Source of the DNA: Halichondria panicea
Lineage: Eukaryota > Porifera > Demospongiae > Suberitida > Halichondriidae
Assembly (NCBI RefSeq): GCF_963675165.1
Contig: NC_087390.1
Coordinates: 2,866,001-2,930,000, forward strand
DNA: 64,000 bases
Direction of reading: 5' to 3'
Below the pieces are notes generated by a model, which was not told the DNA's origin, searched no databases, and saw only the letters and a program-made list of their open reading frames with translations. Shown piece after piece: positions 11,614 to 20,829 of this stretch. How positions within the stretch are numbered: the stretch's first letter is position 1; each line of letters begins with the position of its first letter. The translations under genes and the position numbers were made by a program.

Positions 11614-12132
11614 AGTAAGCTTTTAATATCATCACCTAATGAACTCTTGATAATAATCATAACAGTACAGTACAGCTGAGCTAGCTAGCTAGCTCGACAG
11701 TATAGTACAGTGTGAGGTGGGAAATTCCCTCGCCCAACGGTAAATGGAGGGCGTGTCGAAACTGTCTCTGAATCTTGGAAATCCAATCAGGATGTCAGTG
11801 TAGCCTCGATCCCAGGCCGAGTTTTCGCTTTTATAACGGTTAGGCAAACAACTTTGCCTAACCGTTATAAAAGCGAAAACTCGGCCTGGGATCGAGGCTA
11901 GATGTCAGTGCAGTATATAGCCTCGACTCCAGCCCCTTGAATGTTCCAAAAGAACGGCGGCTGATTCATGAGACTACGAGTAACAGTGCTGTCAGTGATT
12001 TCTTTTGAGAGCTTTGATCATCTGTATATAGGTATGTGGCAGGTGAATTAAAGCACGGGCCAACTCTACGGTAGCATGATAATGTATGATGTATCATAAA
12101 ATTAATTATCTCTCTGTAGCCCCTACCAAACA
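11614..12132 (+). promoter_or_regulatory. Upstream region of the left death-domain gene
   Basis: Apart from the foldback insertion at 11801-11900 this region matches 14755-15007 upstream of the right copy. Shared blocks include GGGAAATTCCCTCGCC, AAATGGAGGGCGTGTCG, AATCCAATCAGGA and TTAAAGCACGGGCCAACT. Both copies have a pyrimidine-rich AG acceptor 13 bases before the ATG. The start codon exon is therefore probably preceded by a 5' untranslated exon within this region. No TATA box is obvious. Confidence 0.5.
11801..11900. mobile_element. 100-bp near-perfect palindrome with 10-bp target duplication
   Basis: The arms TAGCCTCGATCCCAGGCCGA..GGTTAGGCAAA and their reverse complement are about 48 bp each, with a loop of a few bases. 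The element is bounded by GATGTCAGTG on both sides (11791-11800 and 11901-11910). The matching upstream region of the right death-domain gene (near 14840) lacks it, so it is an insertion. Its TAGCCTCGA end recurs at 11918 and 20391-20445. Confidence 0.9.
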
Positions 12133-13431
12133 ATGGCAGCTCAATCCTTGGTCCCCTACATCCACCCAAGCCCAGCTTACCACAGGGATTTTTTCCTGTT
12201 GCAAATTCCCATCAAGATCAACAACCAACCAAGTGTCATCGAAATAGTTGATGGCACTCCTGTGCTACACTGTCCTGAGGTGGAGCTCTCAGTGCAACTG
12301 GTCGTACTAGCTCAGCATGTCTCCACTGTGCTAGCGGAATACCGTATCACGCTAAAAGGAGCCTATTACGATGACAACTATCCACTCTATGCCATTGATC
12401 TACCTCCTACAATATCCAAAGAGGGACTGCACTCTCTTTTGCCTGCTTTCTCAAATGTTTGCTATAGCATTACTGAGAGATATTTTTCACAAGTTCCTTG
12501 CAAGACCGTAGTGGTAGTTGACTTTCAGCTTTTTCTCTGCTCTCCTGCAAAGGACAGCTTTACAAATTCCAAACTCACCTCAATTCAGCTTGGACAAGAA
12601 TCAGACGAGATTCTTTTGACCTTTATAGACAGCAAGATGTTTAAATTCTCTGAGCTCTTCACCTCTAGATCCAGCTCGTCCCCTACAATCATTGAATCAT
12701 CCTCTAAAGCTACTGCTGTATCATTTGTGTCACTCCTCCGAGCACTGAGTGGAAAGGCCAGTCACAAGTGGTTCAATCTCGGAGCTCTGCTAGGAGTATC
12801 CGCTGAGAAATTGCAGAGAATTGAGAAGCAACACCAGAATCCAGACTCTTGCTTGACACACACACTCAAGAATGTGGTGGACAGTAACACCGAGCTGATG
12901 TGGGGAGAGGTGGTCTCAACGCTTTCCACTGTCGGGCTGAGCAATCTGGCAGAGGAAGTCAGTAAGGAACATGGTGAGTTACTCAAATGGAAATTCAAAT
13001 CTATTGTTGTGAATTAATTAGATGTATGCTTCCTGAGGGCTGAAAACGAACCTTTGACTAAACGTGAGTAGCAATGCAACCATGACATGTTTTAGACTAA
13101 TTTCATGTATTCACATGTACAGCCACTCTCCAATCTCTGAGCCAATCTTTAACTGATGTCAGTGCCAAGTGGTTCAACTTTGGTGCTCTTCTAGGAGTCC
13201 CCCCCAGTACACTACAAGCAATTGACAACCACTACCACTCTGACTGTGATGACTGCATGCCTCACTAGAATGCTTATGTGGCTGATAGAAAACTCACCCA
13301 TCACATGGTCCTCAGTAGCACAAGCTCTGGGCCAGATTGGATATGGAGACCTAGCGGAACAAATCAGACAATCACATGGTGAGCATAATTATGCCTCAAG
13401 GCGTAGCCGCACGAGGGATACGGTAAAGCTG

Positions 13432-13464
<33 letters not shown>

Positions 13465-14577
13465 TCCAGCTGTAACTGCTCAACGGTTGCAATGCGACAA
13501 AAACTAACAGCTTCTATAGGCTTCTAGCCACGTTCTTGAAACAATTGCAAATTATTTACCTCTTCTATAACACCCTAATACTTTTGAGCGAAAGCAAAAA
13601 ATGGCGAGAGGCATTAGCAAGCGCACGCTTGCAACACTCGTTATGGTGGTTTCTATTATTATGTATACTGCATGTATTAGCAGGTAATTTTCTTTTTCGT
13701 ATACGAACTAAATATTTCGTATTTTAAGTCTTCGTACAGCTCAGGATATATAGATGTTGAACCTATTGTGGTAGAATATTTTCATGATGCTCTACAATAC
13801 AAGTGTACGAACATTTCAACCATAATTAGCATTACCAGTTATAATTATACGCATGGTGCTAGGGATTCTTTGTGCAATGCACCCATATCAGATGATAATT
13901 GATGACCTTTTCTGATTTGTGCAGATATCTCACCAATACCATCTGAGAGTGTAACACAAGTAAGAAAACAAAATTTGATATTCGTCTAGTTGACAAGTGT
14001 TGTGTTGTCCTTGCATGTAGCAAGCTGAAGTAAGAGCCGATGATACAGAACAGTGGAAAATTGAAATAGAATCATCTGTCACTGAAGTACGACAAGAGGT
14101 CGACACTCTTAAGCAAGATTATGCTAGTATGAAAGATGTGCTAAATGGGCTACAAGAAGAAAAAGATAAAATCAAAAAATGCTTTGAGCAGGAACAAGCA
14201 CATTGCAACAGCCTTTATGAATCAAGAGCATAATCAACAGTGTGGGCATATATAGTGTTATTGAGGAAGAAATTATTGAGAACGAATCGACAGTAGCTGA
14301 TATAAAGAGTGAACTTGATTGCACCGATACAAAATACAATGACAAATCTCAGGAAATGGCCCGTCTTGCTACAACCCTATCGGTGAGAACAAGCAAACTT
14401 GTAGAAAAATCCTTTGTTTTGTCAAAAATTGAAGAGTCATTTTTTGAGTGCGATGATGAATCTGATGAATCTGAGTGCGATGATGCTAAACTGTCTTATC
14501 AACAACGGCTGGTGAAGGCTAAGACACTTTCTGAGGTTGATTATATTATAAGCTCCGCAAGAAGTCCGAGTAGTTGA
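12133..14577 (+). pseudogene. Left copy of the death-domain GTPase gene, frameshifted and truncated
   Basis: Exons correspond to the right copy: 12133-12973, 13022-13063, 13123-13378, 13925-13959 and 14021 onward. The first exon is intact and encodes the N-terminal region plus the first death domain. Exon 13123-13378 has a 4-bp insertion (13257-13260, a repeated ATGC) that shifts the second death domain into a TAG three codons later. The coiled-coil exon has lost about 60 bp around 14225, with a TAA at 14231-14233. Similarity ends at about 14540, so the filamin repeats and GTPase are absent. If transcribed, the product would be about 340 residues with a single complete death domain. It is either a pseudogene or a death-domain-only relic. 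The frame is also open through the first donor to a stop at 13015-13017 (294 aa). Confidence 0.85.
13381..13525. repeat. Dispersed intronic element, three copies in window
   Basis: The block runs from TAATTATGCCTCAAGGCGTA, through CGCACGAGGGATACGGTAAAG and a TG-rich centre, to AACTAACAGCTTCTATAGG. It recurs at 16261-16425 through the gene duplication. It also recurs independently in reverse orientation at about 34478-34622 in a DHX8 intron, which shows it is mobile. Ends are not sharply defined by eye. Confidence 0.7.
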
Positions 14578-15007
14578 ACACTGAATAAGTGAGGAGGAGT
14601 ATTGTAAAAGCTTAACATTATTTTTATTACTATGGTGTTTGTTAGGAATGTATGATTAGCCCTTAACTGTTTCCTGTATGTCTTCTTCCGGGAAACGGTA
14701 GAGGGCGGCGGCGCCCGACTAGTAACAGTGGGCATCTATGAAACACCTATGAATACGTATGGGAAATTCCCTCGCCTCACCGATAAATGGAGGGCGTGTC
14801 GGAACTGTCTCATTCTTGAATCTCTTGGTAATCCAATCAGGAGGTCAGTACAGTGCTGTCAGTATTTCGCTTTGATCATCTGTATAGGTCTAGGTGGCAG
14901 GTGAGTTAAAGCACGGGCCAACTAGATATATCTAGCATGATAATGTAATAATTATGATCGATGTAGATGCATAAAATTAATTATCTCACTGTAGCCCCTA
15001 CCAAACA
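14578..15007 (+). promoter_or_regulatory. Region between the two death-domain copies
   Basis: From 14578 to about 14754 nothing is recognisable, and this may be the junction of the tandem duplication. From about 14755 to 15007 the sequence matches the upstream region of the left copy. It ends in a pyrimidine-rich acceptor (CTCACTGTAG) 13 bases before the ATG of the right copy. Confidence 0.45.
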
Positions 15008-18000
15008 ATGGCAGCTCAATCCTTGGTCCCCTACATCCACCCAAGCCCAGCTTACCACAGGGATTTTTTCCTGTTGCAAATTCCCTTCAAGATCGACAAC
15101 CAACCAAGTGTCATCAAAATAGTGGATACCACTCCTGTGCTACACTGTCCTGAGGTGGAAATCTCAGTGCAACTGGTTGTACTAGCTCAGCATGTCTCCA
15201 CTGTGCTAGCTGAATACAGTATCAGGCTAAAAGGAGCGTATTACGATGACAACTATCCACTCTATGCCATTGATCTACCTCCTCCAATATCCAAAGAGGG
15301 ACTGCACTCTCTTTTGCCTGCTTTCTCAAATGTTTGCTACAGAATTACTGAGAGATATTTTTCACGAGTTCCTTGCAAGACCGTAGTGGAAGTTCACTTT
15401 CAGTTTTTTCTCTGCTCCCCTGCAAAGGACAGCTTTACAACTTCCAAACTCACCTCAATTCAGCTTGGACAAGAATCAGACGAGATTCTTTTGACCTTTT
15501 TAGACAGCAAGATGTTTAAATTCTCTGAGCTCTTCACCTCTAGATCCAGCTCGTCCCCTACAATCATTGGATCATCCTCTAAAGGTGCTGCTGTATCATT
15601 TGTGTCACTCCTCCGAGCACTGAGTGGGAAGGCCAGTCACAAGTGGTTCAATTTCGGAGCCCTGCTAGGAGTATCCGCTGAGAAATTGCAGAGAATTGAG
15701 AAGCAACACCAGAATGCAGACTCTTGCTTGACACACACACTCAAGAATGTGGTGGACAGCAACACCGAGCTGACGTGGGGAGAGGTAGTCTCAACGCTTT
15801 CCACTGTTGGGCTGAGCATTCTGGCAGAGGAAGTCAGTAAGGAACATGGTGAGTTACTCAATGTATTTAAATGGAAATTCAATGTATTGTTGTGAATTAA
15901 TTATATAGGTGTATGCTTCCTGAGGGCTGCTGAAAATGAACCTTCGACTAAACGTGAGTAGCATGACATGTTTAGACTAATTTCATTCATGTATTCACAT
16001 GTACAGCCACTCTCCAATCTCTGAGCCAATCTTTAGCTGATGTCAGTGCCAAGTGGTTCAATTTTGGTGCTCTTCTAGGAGTCCCCCCCAGTACACTACA
16101 AGCAATTGACAACCACTACAACTCGGACTGTGATGACTGCCTCACTAGAATGCTTATGTGGCTGATAGAAAACTCACCCATCACATGGTCCTCAGTAGCA
16201 CAAGCTCTGGGCCAGATTGGATATGGAGACCTAGCGGAACAAATCAGACAATCACATGGTGAGCATAATTATGCCTCGAGGCGTAGCCGCACGAGGGATA
16301 CGGTAAAGTTGACTGTGTGTTTGTGTGTGTCTGTCTGTCTGTCTGTCTGTGTGTGTGTGTATTCCAGCTGTAACTGCTCAACAGTTGCAATGCGACAAAA
16401 ACTAACAGCTTCTATAGGCTTCTAGCCACGTTCTTGAAACAATTGCAAATTATTTACCTCTTCTATAACACCCTAATACTTTTGAGCGAAAGCAAAAAAT
16501 GGCGAGAGGCATTAGCAAGCGCACGCTTGCAACACTCGTTATGGTGGTTTCTATTATTATCTATACTGCATGTATAGCAGGTAATTTTCTTTTTCGTATA
16601 CAAACTAAATATTTCATATTTTAAGTATTCGCACAGCTCAGGAGATGTTGAACCTATTGTGGTACAATATTTTCATGATGCTCTACAATACAAGTATACG
16701 AACATTTCAACCATAATTAGCATTACCCGTTATAATTATACGCATGGTGCTAGGGATTCTTTGTGCAATGCACCCATATCTGATGATAATTGATGACCTT
16801 TTCTGATTTATGCAGATATCTTACCAGTACCATCTGAGAGTGGTGTAACACAGGTAAGGAAAACAAAATTTAATATTTATGTGCATGTGTATAGTTGACA
16901 AGTGTTATGTTGTCCTTGCATGTAGCAAGCTGAAGTAAGAGCCGATGATACAGAACAGTGGAAAATTGAAATAGAATTATCTGTTACTGAAGTACGACAA
17001 GAGGTCGACACTCTTAAGCAAGGTTATGCTATTATGAAAGATGTGCTAAATGGGCTACAAGAAGAAAAAGATAAAATCGAAAAACGCTTTGAGCAGGAAC
17101 AAGCACATTGCAACAGCCTTTATGAATCGAAAAGACTCCTGACCATTCACTTGCAAAAAGATGAACAACACTGCAAGAAAATCAAGGCCATTGAGGAAGA
17201 AATTATTGAGAAAGAATCGACAGTAGCTGATTTAAAGAGTGAACTTGATTGCACCGATACAAAATACAATGACAAATCTCAGGAAATGTCCCGTCTTGCT
17301 ACAGCCCTATCGGTGAGAACAAGTGAACTTATAGAAAAATCCTTTGTTTTGTCAAAAATTGAAGAGTCATTTTTTGAGTGCGATGATGCTGCTCTTAGAA
17401 TTGCTGACAAGCGAATACTAGACTATCAACAACGGCTGGTGGAGGCTAAGAAGGTTTCTCAGGCTGCTTATCTGGCTGAAATAAAGGTATATGGAAGATC
17501 GTTTAATGTGTGTGCTCTTGTTTCATTTTTACTTTTTCCCCTTTTTAGTCACAACTTGAAACTGAAACCGAATGCGTGAAGAACCTTGAAGAAAAGTGCC
17601 ACCTTATTGACAAACAGTGCTCTGACCTTGCCACCATTGTTGCTAGTATTGAAGGAGACATTGCTACCAAAGAACAAGCTTGTGAGACTCTGGAAAGCAA
17701 TACCGAGGGGTTTTTTCAGCAGCAGAAGCAGATTGAGCTCACTCAGCTAAAAATGGAAATAATAAATCGCAAACTGGAGCTTGCTAAAGCAAAGATCAAA
17801 CATCGAGATTCCACACAAGAATTAGCTTACCATCGAAAAGATTTTCAAAGAGCAAAAAACCTTTTGGTGAGTTCATAATAATTGTTGGCGCAAAAATATT
17901 TTTAACATTGCTACTTGCATTGCTTAACAAAGCAACTGTTTTCTTTCCAGCCTGAACTAAGCAAATGCAGTGTGGATGGTATCGATGTACCCGTACACAA

Positions 18001-19912
18001 AGCAAGAGCATACGTTGCCATGGAGATCAAGGTCCATCTTTACAACAGAGACGGCGAGCCATGCAGCGGACAGCATTTAGTTTCTCTATGCTGTGAAACA
18101 GATGAGCAGATGTTTACTGAGGCCAATAGCAGTGCCCCTGATGGCACTTACTCTCTCTCCTACACCCCCTCATGTCTGGGGGAGCGCTCGTTAGTGGTAG
18201 CCGTGAACAGTACACCCATCAACAAAACGCCCTTCAACGTGTTCTTCCTGAACAGCCCTCATCCCCCAAATTGCACTGTTATTTTAGACAAGAAAATTGT
18301 CCAACACAAAAAATTTGACGCCCTCGTGCAACTCAAAGACCAGAATGGTGACCAAATCAATTCACGACAGAACGTGTCAGCGTATTTTAAATTTCCTGAT
18401 ACATTCAAGAAGACTGAAGCAATTATTTCCTCTTCTAGTGATTCTCCTGACAAGTACACGCTTGTATTAACTACGCCTTCTAGTGGTGAGGGAGTGCTCT
18501 CCGTTTTTGTTGACGATCAGCTCATTGCTAGTCCCAGTGTAATCATTACTAGTCCCAGTGTAATCATTGCTAGTCCCAGTGTAATCATTACTAGTCCCAG
18601 TGCTAGTCCCAGTGTAATCATTACTTCAAAAAGCAGTACCCGCTCAACTAATTTGTTGCTGGGAATGGGTGGCCTTGGAGAAAAGATGGTTTCCAACATT
18701 CCACATTCAAAAGGTCCTCACCATCCCTTCAAAATGCTTCTCATTGGTGAAACTGGATCTGGCAAGACTTCTTTTCTCAACCTTCTGTACAACTGCGGTA
18801 CTGTGCAGGCTCTTGGATGTGGGTTCGGAGCTGAAGGTCTTGAACAATTTAAACAGTTCAATGACATCCAGCTAGAAAATGCAATGGAGCATGCAATGCA
18901 AAGCAAAACGAATGATGCCAAGCGATACAATGTTGAAGTTGGAGATCTTAAGGTTGGAGTAATCGATACTCCTGGCTTTGGTGATTCTCGTGGTCTGGAC
19001 CAAGACAAGGAAAATGCTGAAAAGATTGTGAATGCACTAAAAGCTGAAGACTACATTAACTGTGTCTGCCTGATCATCAATGGCTATCAAGCTCGAATAA
19101 GTGTTTCGCTGAAGTATGTTCTGTCCGAGATCACTGCCATTTTGCCAAGAGATATCCTTAACAAATTGATTGTTGTTTTCAGCAGCACCAGTGAAGCACT
19201 GGACCTCAACTTCGATCCGAAATTACTGACTGAATATTTTGGTAAGGAAGTCGACAACGTCTTTTACATCGAAAATCCTTACTGCCGGTTTGAGAAAGCA
19301 CGGAGTAAAGTGAAACAGCTCGGTATTGACTTAATTGCAAGCTCTTTACAGAAATCTTTTGAAGCCACTACTAAAGTCCTGGGTGATATGTGCACCACGA
19401 TCAAAGATTTCTCTCGGGTTCACACACGTCGATTTGTTGAGCTCTATGAGAAGAGGCAAGCCATTGAAAGCACTGTTTTCGTTGCACTCAATGAGTATGA
19501 AAACCAGATTTTCTTGGAAAAGGAAATAAGAAACAAGAGGAAAGAAGTGTCGGCTGCTATGGGTCGAAAGGAATTATTCAAGAAACGAGTATCAAAAGCA
19601 ATGGAAGCTGAATTCAACAAAGCCAAAAGTGATGAAGAACGAGCTCAACTATTGTACCACCAGTTTGAGGAGAAAAAACTAGCATCTGAAACTAAACGAC
19701 AGCAGCTGTATGACGAGCTTATTAAAGCAATCTCAGAGTTTGAGACCTTGGGAATTGCAAGGAATTACACAAAATTGATCGAAAACCAGTTGGCTCTAAT
19801 AGACACACATCTTGAAGGTTCAACTGGCCCCGAGTTCGAATACCTTTGTAAGACCAGGAATGATGTCAAGAAAATGCTGGAGGTGGTGCAAAAAGCCAAG
19901 AAAACGAAGTAA
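15008..19912 (+). CDS. Death domain x2 / coiled coil / filamin repeat / P-loop GTPase protein
   Basis: Seven exons in phase give 1338 aa: 15008-15848, 15909-15953, 16007-16258, 16816-16853, 16926-17486, 17549-17866, 17951-19912. Order: an unrecognised region 1-195; death domain 1 about 196-281 (KWFNFGALLGVSAEKLQRIE, TWGEVV, LAEEV); death domain 2 about 297-380 (KWFNFGALLGVPPSTLQAID, TWSSVAQAL, LAEQIRQ); charged coiled coil about 395-685; two filamin-type repeats about 693-788 and 789-888, the first with DGTYSLSYTP; SPSVIIT repeats about 881-913; a GTPase with Walker [10 protein letters not shown] at 951-959 and G3 DTPGFGD from 1024; a helical tail from about 1130. The GTPase is nearest the AIG1/septin-like TRAFAC group; no NKxD is seen, and VVFSSTSEA sits where G4 is expected. 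No signal peptide or membrane segment is visible, so it is probably cytosolic. Death domains recruit partners by homotypic binding. Signalling, possibly immune, is inferred from architecture only. Confidence 0.85.
18528..18628 (+). repeat. In-frame 21-bp coding repeat
   Basis: The unit AGTCCCAGTGTAATCATT plus a changing codon occurs about five times, one of them shortened to AGTCCCAGTGCT. It encodes SPSVIIT/SPSVIIA between the second filamin-type repeat and the GTPase. It is probably a flexible or beta-prone linker whose length can change by slippage. The left gene copy lacks this region. Confidence 0.85.
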
Positions 19913-20222
19913 TACACATTATAAATACCCCAGGCTTTGACATGTAATTATAATTATATAGCTACCTCTTTCGATAGTTTATTAGAACGGTTTTAGATTT
20001 CTGAGTGTAGTGTTGTTTGCTAATTAAAGTTATAGTGTTTGTTTGAACGGTTTTAGATTTAATTTTAACTGAGTGTAGTACGTGTTGTTTGCTAATTAAA
20101 GTTAGTGTTTGTTTGACTGCATTATTGTATTGACTTATAATTATGTCCAAATGTGATTGCAATTTAATTCTCAAAACCATGATGGAGGTGGTGCAAAAAG
20201 CCAAAGAAAATGATATTAAAAT

Positions 20223-20568
20223 GATATAACCCAGCATGATAATCCTCGTGTTTTATTGAAATATCAGATAGAAAATTTTCTCACTCAGTGCCATAATTAT
20301 AATTTGCATAATAATTATTTATGGTCAGGTCTGTATAATTACATGCACTTATGGGTGAATGTGCATGTGTGGTATATGCATGATTGTCAATAACCTCGAT
20401 TCCAGGCCGCTCCCAATTGAGAAAGAGGGGCTGGGATCGAGGCTAGTCACCGACATATAATAAGTAATAGCATGAGACTGATCAATGAAAATATACATAT
20501 ACCGGTACATGAAGGCAAGGGAGAGTTGCCTTCAATAAAACACGAGGATTATCATGCTGGGTTATATC
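20223..20568. repeat. Perfect 38-bp inverted repeat pair
   Basis: The arm at 20223-20260 begins GATATAACCCAGCATGATAA, and 20531-20568 is its exact reverse complement. They lie 270 bp apart and enclose a foldback insertion. The left copy shows only weak similarity to one arm (near 5645), so the pair may be an element end or a duplicated inversion specific to this copy. Confidence 0.85.
20391..20445. mobile_element. 55-bp foldback element
   Basis: It begins TAACCTCGATTCCAGGCC and ends GGCTGGGATCGAGGCTA, imperfect inverted ends related to the palindrome at 11801-11900. The matching flank in the left copy (GATTGTCACTACAGA near 3593-3607) is uninterrupted, so this is an insertion. Confidence 0.7.
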
Positions 20569-20829
20569 GCGTTGACCCCTTCCCAAATCATGCCCTGAAC
20601 ACGACCGTGTAATACGAAGGGAACTGTATGGCTTAACCTTACACTGAGCGTGATATAGAATATACCGTCGCCTGCAATAATATGATTACAGCCATACACT
20701 TGATATTGTTTGATTCAAACGTAAAAGATATCAATTCAAAGACTGTAAGAATCCATTTCTAAATGAGTTGCAAATGAAAGATTTGTAGAATAAAAACAGC
20801 TATATGTGTGTACATGTACCTAATACTGT

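Larger units (their letters stand above)
19913..20829. other. Convergent intergenic region with nested repeats
   Basis: This region lies between the stop codons of the GTPase gene (+) and the integrin (-). It holds a roughly 60-bp tandem pair beginning GAACGGTTTTAGATTT (about 19986 and 20044). It also holds an echo of the GTPase gene's last codons (GGAGGTGGTGCAAAAAGCCA) at about 20183-20203, a 38-bp inverted repeat pair (20223-20260 and 20531-20568) and a small foldback element at 20391-20445. I see no gene in it. Confidence 0.65.

Noticed and set aside
18517-18699. Minus-strand frame with LGLVMITLGLAM repeats resembling membrane helices
   Set aside because: It is the antisense reading of the in-frame SPSVIIT coding repeat.
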